A stretch of 64,000 nt of DNA from Saccharum officinarum (Eukaryota > Streptophyta > Magnoliopsida > Poales > Poaceae). Shown here piece by piece: positions 23,104 through 35,821 of this stretch. The stretch spans positions 96,327,666 to 96,391,665 of the forward strand of contig CM036162.1 of assembly GCA_020631735.1 (NCBI GenBank), in the 5' to 3' direction. The position numbers and the translations under genes are program-made. The notes under the pieces are model-generated. The model did no database searches and was not told the DNA's origin. It was given only the letters and a program-made list of their open reading frames with translations. Numbering within the stretch: the stretch's first letter is position 1; every line of letters begins with the position of its first letter.

Positions 23104-25733
23104 ATGTCTAATGGGGAAGGACCACCTCTCACTTTTGAGGGAGACGATTTTCCATATTGGAAAATTCGTATGGAGGCGTACCTCGAAGCCATAGATGTTG
23201 GGTGTCTTAGAGCCGCAACCGAAGGGCTTCCCCCCATAAGGGATCCCGCTAACCCAAGTGGTGACGAGGAGAAGTACGACCGGTGGAATGCAAAGGCCAA
23301 AAATGCACTCTACCGGGGCTTAGGCAAAGATATCTTCAATCGCGTGCGTAATGCAAAGAACGCTCATGAATTGTGGGAAAATCTGTGTGCTCTCCATGAG
23401 GGAACTAAGAGTGAGCGTGAGGAACGCTATCACATAGCTTTAAAGAAAATTAATTCTTTTGAGATGCTTCCCAAAGAAAGTGCTAATAACATGTACACTC
23501 GCTTGAATGTTCTTGTAGAGGACCTCAATGCTCTTGGGCTCACCAAAATGAGCCAATCGGATGTTGCAAGGAAGATCTTGAGTGTGCTTCCCGTTGAGAA
23601 GTATGGACACATTGTCACCGTGCTTCACCAAAGTGATCTTTCCACCGCAATACCGACTCAAGTTTTAGGGAAAATCAATGCTCATGAGATGTACATGCAT
23701 ATCACTCCGGAAGAGGGCTCATCATCTTCCAAGAAGAAAGACTTGGTCTTCAAAGCTAGTCATGACAAGAAGAAGAAGAAGGGCCAAGCCATGATGGTGC
23801 AAGAAAGCTCAAGTGAGAGTGATGTTGATGATGAATCACTTGCACTCATGGTGAGAAAGACCACCAAGATGCTAAAGAAGCTTAACAAGAGTGGCATCAA
23901 GTTCGATGGCAAGAAGAAGAAATTCTTCACAAGTAGCAAGAGAAAGCCAATCTCGGAGATGGATTGCTATAATTATGGTGAACTTGGCCACCTAGCTCAT
24001 CAATGCCCTAGACCACCAAAAGACAAGTACAAGAACAAGAACAAGGGCAAGAAAAATGATTCAAGTGATGAAGAAGAAGAGAAGAAGAAGAACAAGCCAT
24101 ACAAGAAGAAGGATGGCAAGAAGAAGGAGTTCCACAAGAAGAAGAAGGGAGGAAAGGCATACATTGTTGGTGATTGGCTCACCGACATTGAATCATCTTG
24201 TGAGTCCTCCGAAGATGAGAGCGATGATGAGAAAGAGAAGGTTGCCGCATTTGTGATGGGGCCATCATCTTCACCAACATCTTCATCACCACCTTCACCG
24301 CCTCCTTCACCATCATCGTCCACTACTCACCTATGCCTTATGGCCAAGGGTGAACGAAAGGTGAACTACAAGACCGGTGGATCTCATTGGGTTATTGATA
24401 GTGGTTGCACTCAACATATGACCGGTGATCCTCGTATGTTCACCACCATTGAAGAGAATGGAATATGTCAAGAGAAGATCACATTTGGGGATAATTCAAA
24501 GAGCAAAGTCAAGGGTATAGGCAAGATTGCAATATCACATGATCACTCACTCTCAAATGTGCTCTATGTTGCTTCATTGAGTTTCAACTTGTTATCCGTT
24601 GGGCAACTTTGTGACCTTTGCTTCCAATGCTTGTTCACACCAAATGAAGTGGAAGTTTCAAAGATAGATGACAAGCAAGTGATATTCAAAGGCTTTAGAT
24701 ACAACAATCTTTATCTTGTTGACTTCACCTCCAAAGATGCAAATTTGATGACATATTTGTTCACCAAGACCTCACTTGGTTGGCTTTGGCATAGGAGGCT
24801 TGCTCATGTTGAAATAAACACTCTCAACAAGCTATTGAAGAAAGAACTAGTGAGAGGATTGAAGGATGTGAAGTTTGAAAAGGACAAACCTTGTAGTGCA
24901 TGTCAAGCGGGCAAACAAGTTGCAAACACTCATCCAACCAAAGCTTTCATGTCAACTTCAAGAGTGCTAGAACTTCTACACATGGATTTGTTTGGGCCTA
25001 CAACATACAAGAGCTTGGGTGGTAATCTCTATTGTCTTGTGATAGTGGATGACTACTCAAGGTATACATGGACTTTCTTCCTTCATGACAAATCCGAAGT
25101 GGCAAATTGCTTCAAGAAGTTTGCAAAGAGAGCTCAAAATGAATTTGAAGTCAAGATAAAGAAGATTAGAAGTGACAATGGCAAAGAGTTTGACAACACC
25201 AACATTGAAGCTTATTGTGATGAAATTGGAATCAAGCATGAGGTCTCTTCAACCTACACTCCTCAACAAAATGGTGTAGTTGAGAGAAAGAACCGAACTT
25301 TGATCACCCTTGCAAGAACAATGCTAGATGAGTACAACACTCCGGAGAAGTTGTGGGCCGAGGCAATCAACACCGCATGCTATGCTTCAAATCGCCTCTT
25401 CCTACAAAAGTTTCTTGGCAAGACCCCCTATGAGTTGCTTAATGGGAAGAAGCCGGACGTCTCTTTCTTCCGGGTGTTTGGTTGCAAATGTTACATCTAC
25501 AAGAAGCGTCAACACCTAGGGAAGTTTCAAAGACGTTGTGATATTGGTTTTCTTGTTGGTTACTCATCAAAGTCCAAAGCATATAGAGTATTTAACCATG
25601 CCACCGGTTTGGTTGAAGAAACATATGATGTGGAATTTGATGAATCTAACGGCTCCCAAGGAGCAATTGAGAATTGTGATGATGTAGGTGATGAACCCTT
25701 GAGGGAGGCCATGAAGAACATGCCGGTGGGAGA
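23104..25733 (+). pseudogene. Copia gag-protease-integrase part of the polyprotein
   Basis: Open from ATG 23104 (MSNGEGPPLTFEGDDF) for 876 codons until the Gypsy insertion cuts it. Gag has the helical nucleic-acid-binding region, a Lys-rich stretch and one zinc knuckle at residues 288-301. The knuckle's second Cys is replaced: C-Y-N-Y at 288-291, TAT instead of TGT. The protease site VIDSGCTQHM follows at residues 430-439 (Asp432). Then come the integrase zinc finger (LWHRRLAHV ... CSACQAGK) and the catalytic core with MDLFGP, IVDDYSRYTW, RSDNGKEF and QQNGVVERKN. The frame continues 8 codons into the Gypsy LTR and stops. The rest of the polyprotein is at 42240-44092. Confidence 0.92.
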
Positions 25734-28700
25734 TGTAACAGAACCGACCAAATTATAAGAGCACAAGTACAAAAACAAGCACCGAAGCGCTCAAATTTTC
25801 GAACTTGAGCCCATATAATCCCGGTAGTCAATCGAAACCACGAAGGATTTCAAACCAACTCGCTTACAACCAGGATCGCATCATTCAACATACAACACCA
25901 TACGTTACATTTCACAAATAGTGCTGAAATAAGTTTACTCAAACGGAGTAGCAAATATTACAAACCAAGTTTGAAAGTAGCGGAAGCATAAACACACACT
26001 AGTTGATTAATTACTGCCAGTCTGGATGATCGACAACCCGCAAAAGCATGAGGAAAGTACATAAAGACGATCACGCCCTTGTGATCTAGTCATCATCACC
26101 CGCAGGGTGGAGACACGTCTTGCAGAAGCCTTGATAGAGCATATCATCTGCAACAGGGGGGAATAAACCCTGAGTACTGGAATGTACTCAGCTAGACTTA
26201 CCCGTCAAAAACCAGAAATAAGATGACACCAAGGATTATGCAAGGCTTACTCAAGAGGCTAGCTGACATCACATTTTGCATAAAGGCATAAGTAATTGAA
26301 ACTCTTATAACTTGTACTAGCAGTTATTTTTAGCATTTACCTGTCATCTATCTTAGCACCTGTACTAAACATGCACTTGATTATAATCAAACAACATTAT
26401 TATTATATCCATAGCAGGTATATCATTATGGCAACATTGTATCATTCCCTTAACCACCAGTTCATTTAATGAGTTCTACGTTGCCGCTGCTCAAGTCAAG
26501 TGCTCACTAACCGGGAGCGACGGCGATTCGAATCGAATTCCTATCCAGCTGGAGGGGTATTTCTAACACTCACCGTGCAGACCCCTGCCAGGGTCGCACA
26601 GGCCACCGTTTCATATGATTCAGGAATCGCGGGTCCGAATAATGTCGCGACCCCAAGGGCGACACTCTGCCAGGTGATAGGGACTCTAACCCCCCTTGGT
26701 CTCACGCCAATGTCCCCAAGCACATCCTTTCTCTCCTCCAAGAAGCAACCTATCATTCGATTCCCGGCCTGAATCACATTACTCGGCTTCGCGGTCGGAA
26801 CGACTTATCCGGCCAACTAAGTGTTAGACTGCGTTCAACATGACTCAAGGACGTACAGCGAATCGGTCCTTAAACGACTCAGACGGGCATAGCTCCACAC
26901 CCAAGACGTGAAGTGTCTTGCGGCTGTACTATCGAACTCCCGCCCGGTCTCAATTTCATTTTTAAGCATGGTTCCATCCACGATAGCCATAAAGCCACTC
27001 GTGACTCCTTCCTACATCTCGCGGATGACCGGAAATCACCCGACTTCTACCGTACTAAGCAGGGCTAAGCATTGACACGTGCCTAAACCTATTATAGGAT
27101 TAAGTACGATATCTGGACAAGGATAGGTATAATGCAACAAGTGTTTTCATATAACTCCTACAACTTAATGCATTAAACAATTAAAAGTACTCAAGATTAA
27201 TTTATAAAACAGTAGGTTCAGTATGCACCGGGGCTTGCCTTTCAGAAAAGTTGAAGGCCGGTGGTCAGGGCACTCGGGTAGATCTTCTGACGGAGCTTCC
27301 CCGACGTTGGGTTCTTCTGCTAATTCCTCCGGTTGACTCAGCACCTCCTCCGGTATCGCTTGTTCGAATTCGAGGAGTGTCACCCCCTCCGGTACACCTA
27401 TTGCATGAATGCACAATAAATACCATGGATGCATGACGAAAGATGCAATATGCTCGGAATGAAATGCATTACAACAATTTAACGCTCTATTCAAATCACT
27501 TCAAAAGAGTAGGTGCAAATTTCCTCTCCGGTAGAGAAATACTCACCTAATCTACTTAACCTAAGATAAAGCTGCTCATCCTCAGTTGAGGCCCTAACAC
27601 CTAACAATTACAAAAGTAGCATGTCTTAGGATATCACACCATATAAATCAGCAAAACACCACAGTAAGCATTCTGGACAGCAGCTACTTGTTTTTAGCAC
27701 AACTGGAGATTTACAATTCCAAAAGATATGATCTAAGGCAATCTGGAAAGCCTAAGAAATGTACTACAATTCATTTTCAGACCTCAACTCCAAACTCCTA
27801 AGTCTTCCATGTCAAACTTCACAAGTTCCAGAATCTGTCCTCTCAAAACAGAGAGTAGCAGATTTTGAACTGCCACTTTAAACAATAGTAACTCTCAAAC
27901 TACTAAGCCAAATGCTTCCAAATTTTGACACAAGCTAGTTCATCAAGTTTACTCCAACTTTGGTATTTACAAGTTGTCCAGCAACCAATTTTATCAAAGC
28001 CAAATTTAGAATTACTACTTAGCTGTCCAGAAAACCTAAAATTACAAAGGTTAAATATTTATTGATGTGGCAAACATTCTCTAAAACCAAACTAATGTTA
28101 CTACAAGTTCACAAATATCACAAAGACACCAGGAAGTAAGGTGTGCCCACCTAGAACATTTATTTAAACCCATTTCTCAATTTACTTAAGTAATTAAGTG
28201 GAATTTCAAACATATATGTAAACTGCTCCTAAAATTCTACAAAAATTACAGGAGACTCTCTGACCCAAAAAGAGGCTACTGTAAAAATTTGAACTAAATT
28301 TATTCACAGGAACTTACTGAACAAAATTCACAAGCTAATAAGGCTGATTTTTGTATAAATAGGAAACCCTATTAAAAAGTGTCAAACAACAGATTTCATA
28401 TTTTTCTTAGACACTTTAAGGTACCAAGACCTTCTCCAAAAAGTTATATGAACATTGCACATGTAGAAAAATTACAAAAAATCATTTAAGTATTTTCTAG
28501 AATAACAAGATAGCACTATAACTTGAAAAGTACTTAAGCACTAATGCCCAAATTTTTACCAGAGCTAGGACTAGCATAGAGTAACCTACCCACCAATTTT
28601 CATAATTTTTGGAACACTGAAACTCAAGATATAATTTAAACAACTTTGCATGTGATTTAAAACACATTTCAAAGACCTATTTAAATATCCCAGAAAACAA

Positions 28701-30760
28701 ACATCACATACCAGATTTATATTTTTCTAAAATACTACACATCATGCAGACCCTAACAAAATTTATCTCATGATTTTTGGATCATTAAAACCCTAGATCT
28801 ACATTTTCCAAACTTAACCAAAATTCTGTAGCATAAATAAAAAAGAAAAAGATCTCCTTTTATACTGGGCCGGCCCGGGAAAGGACGCGGCCCGCGACTC
28901 GCGCGCGCGGCCCGCGACGCACGCGCGGCCTGCTCGGTCGTCCCGCGCCCGCGCGCGGCACCTGACAGGTGGGTCCCCGCGGTCAGGGACAGAGGGACAG
29001 GGAAGCGGCGGCCACGAGCTCCGGCGAGAAATTTCTCGCCGTCGGTGGCTCCTCCGACCAATCCAAGTTCACCGGCGACTTGCCCAGACCTAACCGCACC
29101 GAGGCTACCCCTTTTCCCCAAAGCTGATGCACCGCAGCACCTAGGCCGACGGCGATGGCGGACGGCCGTGGTGCCTGGCGGTACGCCGGCGAGTCCCGGC
29201 CGTCGCACGACCCACCGAAGGGCGCGTCACCTTCCTAGACTCCTAGCGGACCTCTCGAGACCACTCACACGGACGGGAATGGAGCGGAACCGCTTGACCG
29301 CGTGAGCACCTGGCCGGCGGCCATGGCGCGGCCGTGCACGGTCTCGTTCCGTCATGGCTGCCCCGATACTGGCGGTAACATCTTCATCCTAGCATCTACA
29401 CGTGACAGGGAGGGGAAAACGTGGGTGAAGGCAGACGGGGAACTACTGTGTGGTGCTGGCCACGGTGACCCGCACATGGCGGAGCTCCGGTGAGCTTCGG
29501 TGAGCGGGCGGAAACGGCAATGCGGCTCACCTCAGGCTCAATCCAACCTACCAACGGGTCGAGGAGGTGTAGGACGGGGAGGCGGAGGGATGGACGTGGT
29601 TCGGCGAGCGGTGGTGAGTGCGCGAGCTCGGAGATGGCTACGGCGGCAATGGCGTCCCGGTTTCTGCCTCGGTGAGCCCGGCCAGAGCGAGAGGAAGGAA
29701 GAAGAGAATGAGCGCGCGTGAGGGGGGGGGTGGAGGTGGCCGCTCGGTGTTCAACTCACGCCCGGGCTCGCGACGTGGAGGGAATGGCAGCGCTCGGTCG
29801 CCACGCGTCGCCGTTCTTCTGCCCGCGCGCCACGACATGCCGGTGTTCGAGCTTGTGACTGAAACCGAGCCTCCAAAGACAGACTGACAGCGTGATTTCA
29901 ACGAAGAATATCTCCTAAACCAGCTTGAGTTAGTCGAAGATGATTACACCAATTTTGTAGAGCTACATGCGGTCTACAAGTTTGTCAATTGGAGTTTGGA
30001 CTGGTTCGGCCTGGATTTGAAACTACAAGGCTCCAAAGTGGTGACCCTTGAAACTGAAACTTAGTTTCAGTCAAAATGCCGACTGAAACCCGATTTTCTT
30101 GACACTGCATCTCCTAAACTATTGAGAACCAGGTGATGGTGATATTGACAATGTTGTAGAGCTATGTGTGGGCAACAACTTTGTCAATTGGCTCAAGGAC
30201 TGGTTTGGTCTGGTTTGTGAGTTACAAGCTGTCAAAGTGAGGTACAGTGAAACAGAAAAGTCCAAATTCCAGACTTAGAATTTTTCTAAGTGTTGATCAC
30301 CACTCAAGCTGACTTGTGGGCCATTTTTGAGCATGTTCTGGTCATTTTCATGAGATGGCCATATTAGAACTTTTGTTCCTTATGAAATTCTCTACAACTT
30401 TGCTTAAGGTTGCTCCTCCATGCAAGATCTCTAAACTAGACTTTTTAATTGGTCAAACCAGATCACTCTAGGGCCAAATGGTGGTCAACCATCTCTTGGA
30501 GGGCATTTTAGTAATTTTGGCCAACATGAACCTTGCTCCAAGAGTTACCCTAGGTATAACTAAGGTGTTGTAGGACATAATTGACTACTCTACCTTTTTG
30601 TCACACCAACTATCAAGTATCTCATGATGTGAGCCAAATAAAACTTCTAAAACAATCACAGTTGTTGCATCACATAAAATAACAAACATGAATGATGCAT
30701 GCTTATGCTTATGCAATGCAAATGCAATGCAATTAAGGACTAAACACTTGAAGTGTTACA
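25734..30760 (-). repeat. 3' LTR of the chromovirus
   Basis: Read on the - strand it begins TGTAACACTTCAAG and ends CTGTTACA. It is nearly identical to 37214-42234. Small differences include one extra G near 26160, GAC near 27303, one C near 28978 and one G near 29729. A TATA box (28857-28864, -) divides a GC-rich U3 part (28865-29890) from AT-rich DNA. The last codon of pol runs into its first bases (CTG TAA). Confidence 0.95.
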
Positions 30761-33452
30761 GCCCTCCCCCCTTATAAAAATCTCGTCCCGAGATTTGAAA
30801 AGCGTACCATTTTTCATAGAATTCTTTATAACCATCCCGCAAATAATCCTCCCGTTCCCACGTAGCATCACTCTCACTTCCCTGATTACTCCACATCACT
30901 TTGTACCACTTCACCACTTTACTTCTAGTTACTCGTTCCTGAGTATCGATCACTCGGACTGGCTTCTCTTCATAGGTTAGGTCGGATTCCAGCCTGATAT
31001 CACCTAAAGGAACTTGTTCCTCAGGAACTCGAAGACACTTTTTAAGCTGAGATACATGGAAAACGTTGAATATGGCTCTCATCTCAGGAGGCAACTGGAT
31101 TTTGTACGCAACAGCTCCACTCTTGCCTATGATCTGGAAAGGACCCACGTATCTTGGTGCAAGTTTCCGCTTAACACCAAAACGTTGGACACTCTTCATT
31201 GGAGAAACTTTCAAATAGACGAAGTCTCCAACTTCAAACTCGAGTGGTTTTCTACGACGATCAGCATAACTTTTCTGTCTAGCTTGGGCTGCAGCCATGT
31301 GTTTCTGGATGGTACGGACTTGTTCCTCGGCTTCCTGGACAAAATCAATGCCATAATACCTTCTTTCCCCAGCTTCTACCCAGTTTAGTGGAGTTCGACA
31401 CTTTCGACCGTACAAGGCTTCGAATGGGGCCATCTTAATACTCTCTTGGTAACTATTATTGTACGAAAACTCGGCTAGAGGTAACCATTTTTCCCAAGAA
31501 CCCTTGGATGAAATGACACATGCTCGCAACAGATCTTCCAAGATTTGGTTAACTCGTTCTGTCTGACCCGATGTCTGGGGGTGATAAGCAGAGCTTCTCA
31601 CTAACTTGGTTCCCAGAAGGTGATGCAAATGCTCCCAAAAGCGAGCAGTGAACTGGGGACCACGGTCAGATATGATAGTACGAGGTATCCCATGAAGCCG
31701 GACTATCTGATTGAAGTACAACTCAGCATAGTCAGTGGGACGATAGTCCACTCTCACTGGGATGAAGTGAGCTGATTTGGTCAAACGATCAACAATTTCC
31801 CAAATAGAGTTATGATTTTTGACAGTAGGAGGAAGTCCGACAATGAAATCCATACTTATCTCTTCCCATTTCCAGCCTGGAATGGAAAGTGGCTGAAGTA
31901 GCCCAGCTTTCATGTGCACAGCTTTAACTCTACAACAGGTGTCACATCTAGCAACATATGCAGCTATCTCTTTCCGCATCTTGGTCCACCAATAAAGTGG
32001 CTTCAAATCATAATACATCTTATTGCTTCCAGGATGGATGGACAACTTAGAGGAGTGTGCTTCAGACATAATATCATTTCTAAGCTCTCGGTCTTTAGGC
32101 ACAACTAACCTATCCTTGAACCATAGTACACCCTCTTCATCTATCCTGAACTGTGTAGTTTCTTGCTCTTTCATCTTACGCTTGATGTGGAATATACCAG
32201 TGTTAGTCTTTTGGAGCTCAATAATTCTGCTTTTGAGAGTACAACTGACAGTGATGTTGTACAAGACTGCTGGATGTAGAAGGCGAGATCGATGAAAATC
32301 AGTTTCAACTAAGGAATGACAATGAGACTTACGGCTTAAAGCATCCGCAACTACATTTGCCTTTCCAGGATGATAGTGCACTTGAAGGTTATAATCCTTA
32401 ATCAACTCGAGCCATCTTCGTTGACGCATATTTAACTCGGATTGGGTGAAGATGTATTTGAGGCTTTTGTGGTCTGTGTAGATATTGCAAACATTGCCCA
32501 ACAGATAGTGTCGCCAGGCTTTCAAAGCATGAACAACTGCGGCGAGTTCTAAGTCATGCGTTGGATAATTCGCCTCATGCTTCCGAAGTTGTCGAGAGGT
32601 ATATGCAATTACTCGGCCTTCCTGCATCAGAACACCTCCCAAACCTGTGCCTGAGGCATCACAATAGACATCAAATGGTTTCTCGATATCCGGTTGTGCC
32701 AAAACCGGAGCTGAGGTTAGGAGGGTTCGCAGTTTGTGAAAAGCCGCATCACACTCAGGAGTCCAGACAAACCTGGTGTCTTTCTGCAGCAACCGAGTCA
32801 TTGGCTTGGCTATTTTGGAGAAATCCGGGATGAAGCGACGATAATAGCCAGCCAAACCAAGAAAACTCCGGACCTCGTGAACCGAGATAGGAGCCTTCCA
32901 GTTCAGTACTTCTTGTACCTTGGCGGGATCCACCATAATTCCTCCATCGGACAACACATGCCCAAGGAAAGGTACTTCTCGAAGCCAGAATTCGCACTTA
33001 CTGAACTTTGCATATAGTTGATGTTCACGCAGTCTTGTGAGGACTATACGCAGATGTTCAGCATGATCTTCCTCATTTACAGAATATATCAGGATGTCAT
33101 CAATAAATACCACCACAAACTTGTCCAATTCAGGCATAAACACCGAATTCATCAAGTACATGAAGTGTGCGGGGGCATTCGTCAAGCCGAAAGACATAAC
33201 AAGATACTCGTAAAGACCGTATCTGGTAGAGAAGGCAGTTTTTGGAACATCTTCAGGGCAGATTTTAATTTGATGGTAGCCTGATCTTAGATCGATCTTG
33301 GAGAAAACTTTAGCTTTAGACAACTGATCGAACAAGATGTCGATGCGCGGTAGAGGGTACTTATTTTTGACAGTGACAGCGTTGAGAGGTCTATAATCTA
33401 CGCACATCCGCAACGACTGATCCTTCTTCTTTACAAAGATAGCAGGACATCC
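30756..33452 (-). CDS. Chromovirus pol: reverse transcriptase, RNase H, integrase with chromodomain
   Basis: Same frame as gag-PR and separated from it by one TAG. Counting from the first Met (33413), RT has LRSGYHQI and the catalytic FIDD at 103-106. RNase H follows ([11 protein letters not shown] about 250-260; YTDHKSL about 312-318). Integrase follows with a zinc-binding region (His453/460, Cys490, Cys493) and D522, D583 and E619, an exact DD-35-E spacing. The C terminus (about 813-865, 30819-30977) reads [17 protein letters not shown] then YKVMWSNQG and [12 protein letters not shown], the chromodomain of Tekay/Del elements. Such domains bind methylated histone tails and direct integration into heterochromatin in related elements. 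The stop codon TAA (30756-30758) is formed with the LTR's first bases. Apart from the upstream TAG it looks complete. Confidence 0.93.
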   Translation of the reverse strand, partial: GCPAIFVKKKDQSLRMCVDYRPLNAVTVKNKYPLPRIDILFDQLSKAKVFSKIDLRSGYHQIKICPEDVPKTAFSTRYGLYEYLVMSFGLTNAPAHFMYLMNSVFMPELDKFVVVFIDDILIYSVNEEDHAEHLRIVLTRLREHQLYAKFSKCEFWLREVPFLGHVLSDGGIMVDPAKVQEVLNWKAPISVHEVRSFLGLAGYYRRFIPDFSKIAKPMTRLLQKDTRFVWTPECDAAFHKLRTLLTSAPVLAQPDIEKPFDVYCDASGTGLGGVLMQEGRVIAYTSRQLRKHEANYPTHDLELAAVVHALKAWRHYLLGNVCNIYTDHKSLKYIFTQSELNMRQRRWLELIKDYNLQVHYHPGKANVVADALSRKSHCHSLVETDFHRSRLLHPAVLYNITVSCTLKSRIIELQKTNTGIFHIKRKMKEQETTQFRIDEEGVLWFKDRLVVPKDRELRNDIMSEAHSSKLSIHPGSNKMYYDLKPLYWWTKMRKEIAAYVARCDTCCRVKAVHMKAGLLQPLSIPGWKWEEISMDFIVGLPPTVKNHNSIWEIVDRLTKSAHFIPVRVDYRPTDYAELYFNQIVRLHGIPRTIISDRGPQFTARFWEHLHHLLGTKLVRSSAYHPQTSGQTERVNQILEDLLRACVISSKGSWEKWLPLAEFSYNNSYQESIKMAPFEALYGRKCRTPLNWVEAGERRYYGIDFVQEAEEQVRTIQKHMAAAQARQKSYADRRRKPLEFEVGDFVYLKVSPMKSVQRFGVKRKLAPRYVGPFQIIGKSGAVAYKIQLPPEMRAIFNVFHVSQLKKCLRVPEEQVPLGDIRLESDLTYEEKPVRVIDTQERVTRSKVVKWYKVMWSNQGSESDATWEREDYLRDGYKEFYEKWYAFQISGRDFYKGGGL
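30761..30775 (-). other. Polypurine tract of the chromovirus
   Basis: On the - strand ATAAGGGGGGAGGGC ends directly at the 3' LTR. This is the primer site for plus-strand DNA synthesis, and here it also encodes the last residues of pol. Confidence 0.8.
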
Positions 33453-35162
33453 CTACGGCGATGAACTAGGACGAATCAACCCCTTCTTCAAAAGTTCATT
33501 CAATTGCACCTTAAGTTCAGCGAGTTCATTTGGAGGCATCCTATAGGGTCTCCTAGAGATGGGAGCCGTGCCAGGCAATAACTCAATTTTAAACTCCACA
33601 TCCCGATCTGGAGGGAGCCCCGGCAAATCATCGGGAAAAACGTCCGGAAACTCATTTACTACTGGAATTTCGGCCAAAGCCTTTGCTTGCACAGCATGAA
33701 CTTCCCCAGACAATTCAACTTTTCTGGGAAGTTGTACTAGAAAACCCTTTTGATCTGTAGGATCTCTGAGCATAACTACCCGAGCGGATGTGTCAATGAG
33801 TACCCCATTCTGGCTCATCCAATTCATGCCCAAGATAACATCTATGTCTAAACCAGGTAAAACCAATAGGGCAAGCGAATAACTTCGCCCTTCTATCTCA
33901 AACTTAAGGTTCCCCACTACTTTGTTTGTGGAAATATTCCCACTTGCTGCGCTAATACAATAACCCACACCTTCAACAGTATGCAACTTGTGTGTAAATT
34001 TGGATGCAAACTTAGGACTGATAAAGGAATGCGAAGCACCTGAATCAAAAAGCACCACTGCGGGGTGTTGGTCAATTAGAAACTTACCAGCGGTGACCAC
34101 CTCACCAGATGGAATTTCCTTAATGCTGTTATAATGGGCGTGACCTTGACGGCCACCTTGGTTGCCATTCTTTTTAGGGTAAGGACAGTTCCTGGACCAA
34201 TGGCCTGGCTTGTTGCAGTTCCAGCAAGGCATGTTGCTGGGAGGAACACTGGAGCTGCTCTGACCAGAATTTCCCTTTGGCAGAGCGACTGTATAAGCCT
34301 TACGAAACCCAGTCTTCACTGGCGCCTTCTTTTGCGGGGGACGGAACTTTGTATTCTGAGCAGGTGGGCGAGGGGAAGACCTCGGTGCCGCTGAGGTCCT
34401 TGACTGAGAAGCACTTGCCTCAAGGGCCCTTTTACGGCTCTTAGAGGCAGAATAAATAGTATTGTTGTTCTCCTGGGTCAAAGCATCGCTGATGAAATCA
34501 TTGAAAGTAGTACATTTGCTAGTGCCCATAGTTTTCATCAGTTTTGGGCCGAGGCCCCTTTTGAAGCTAGCAATCTTTTTGGCGTCGGTATCCACAAACT
34601 CTGTGGCATACCTTGCCAGGTTGTTGAAGGACTGCAAGTATTCAGTCAGACTTTTGTTTCCTTGCGACAGCCTCATAAACTCTGTATGCTTGATTGCCAT
34701 AAGACCGGGAGGAATATAGTTTCCACGGAATGCGGCCTTGAACTGGTCCCAAGCAATAGGGACATTTGTAGGCAGTGTGGAACGATAGTGGCTCCACCAA
34801 ATACCCGCTGGACCATGTAACTGGTGAGATGCATATTCAGTCTTTAACTCATCAGTCAAACGAAGCAGGCGGAACTTTTGTTCAATAGTGTTCAACCACT
34901 CATCAGCTTGCAGTGGTTCCTCCGCCTCCTTAAAGAGCGGGGGCTTAGTATCAAGAAAGTCCTTGAAATCACTGTACTGATTTGGTTCTGGGCCCTGGCG
35001 GCCAGGACGAGCCTCCCGGTTAGCCAGCTGGCGCATAGCATCTGCCAACATGCGCTGCCCTTCGACCACTGTCTGCATCAGCTCAGCCGGGGTAGGTGGT
35101 GGCGGAGGGGGCGGCTGTTCCTCATCCTCATTGCCACGACCCCGACGGAGATTGTACGACAT
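33453..35162 (-). CDS. Chromovirus gag-protease, ended by an in-frame TAG before RT
   Basis: The start is taken at ATG 35162 ([10 protein letters not shown]), which directly follows a TTTTGCAG acceptor-like sequence; another Met lies two codons upstream. Numbered from that upstream Met, there is a Pro-rich N terminus, a gag capsid region (about 60-240: [38 protein letters not shown]), and a basic Ser/Pro-rich stretch. The zinc knuckle [14 protein letters not shown] is at 315-328, and the aspartic protease site is [10 protein letters not shown] (Asp375). The frame ends LIRPSSSP then TAG at 33453-33455. Relatives have Trp (TGG) there and read on into RT, and the downstream frame stays open, so one G-to-A change is the simplest cause. 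A readthrough function is not excluded. Confidence 0.92.
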   Translation of the reverse strand: MSYNLRRGRGNEDEEQPPPPPPPTPAELMQTVVEGQRMLADAMRQLANREARPGRQGPEPNQYSDFKDFLDTKPPLFKEAEEPLQADEWLNTIEQKFRLLRLTDELKTEYASHQLHGPAGIWWSHYRSTLPTNVPIAWDQFKAAFRGNYIPPGLMAIKHTEFMRLSQGNKSLTEYLQSFNNLARYATEFVDTDAKKIASFKRGLGPKLMKTMGTSKCTTFNDFISDALTQENNNTIYSASKSRKRALEASASQSRTSAAPRSSPRPPAQNTKFRPPQKKAPVKTGFRKAYTVALPKGNSGQSSSSVPPSNMPCWNCNKPGHWSRNCPYPKKNGNQGGRQGHAHYNSIKEIPSGEVVTAGKFLIDQHPAVVLFDSGASHSFISPKFASKFTHKLHTVEGVGYCISAASGNISTNKVVGNLKFEIEGRSYSLALLVLPGLDIDVILGMNWMSQNGVLIDTSARVVMLRDPTDQKGFLVQLPRKVELSGEVHAVQAKALAEIPVVNEFPDVFPDDLPGLPPDRDVEFKIELLPGTAPISRRPYRMPPNELAELKVQLNELLKKGLIRPSSSP

Positions 35163-35170
35163 CTGCAAAA

Positions 35171-35821
35171 TGCATAGCCAATGAGCACTGACGATGTGGG
35201 AAATTTGTAGATGAATTATTGTAAATATGTCAAACTGACTTCATGAAATGGACTTCTCAAAATACTCATGACACAATAATTCATCACCACCGCACAATCC
35301 ATTCTAGCGCATCATTTGACGAGATCATACTTGGCAATCCAACAAGATGCTTTTTGATAAAGGCTCACTCACAGGGAGCACAACGGTTACCGGACCGTTT
35401 ACGTTGCTATCTACGTGATTTTTGATCTTTTGCACGGTACTTGGATTCGATCTCAAGATTTTTAGTTGACTGGGAAAGACTACTTCAAACTGACCACAAA
35501 GAGACTTCTCATCGGTAGAGTTCCATGGTGGATCATGACTAGCCACCTCGATACCAGCGCGTGCCAAGCAGCACAGCCTTATGTCGCGCGCCATAGGAGG
35601 CCCTTGGTTTCGTCGCGGCACCGAAGGGTGCTAATCGGGACACCATCATCGAACGCAACATAATAAGACATCAAATTGTGATCGAAATTAACAGGTTCAA
35701 ACTACGTTCAGGAAACATACGGTTCAACCTACATCCCAAAGTCAAGTTATTACAAGGCCTCACACCTTCACAGGGAGGGCACAAAAGACGATCCTAGCAT
35801 TATAGGCACGTGATGACTACT
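35171..35821. other. Spacer between the H3-like ORF and gag
   Basis: About 650 bp with no coding frame I can support. On the - strand it ends in a pyrimidine-containing stretch and TTTTGCAG just before the gag ATG, as expected of a splice acceptor. Confidence 0.5.

Noticed and set aside
26500..26777. Open frames repeated at 37979-38256
   Set aside because: Identical because they lie in the two LTRs; no domain or codon signal.
28768..29901. GC-rich open frames on both strands in the LTR (also at 610-1759 and 40336-41375)
   Set aside because: They overlap in many frames, have Pro/Arg-rich low-complexity products, resemble no protein, and shift with small indels between LTR copies. They reflect composition.
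33453..33455. Programmed stop-codon readthrough as the default explanation
   Set aside because: The site is a Trp codon in relatives, so a single private mutation is simpler; kept only as a testable alternative.
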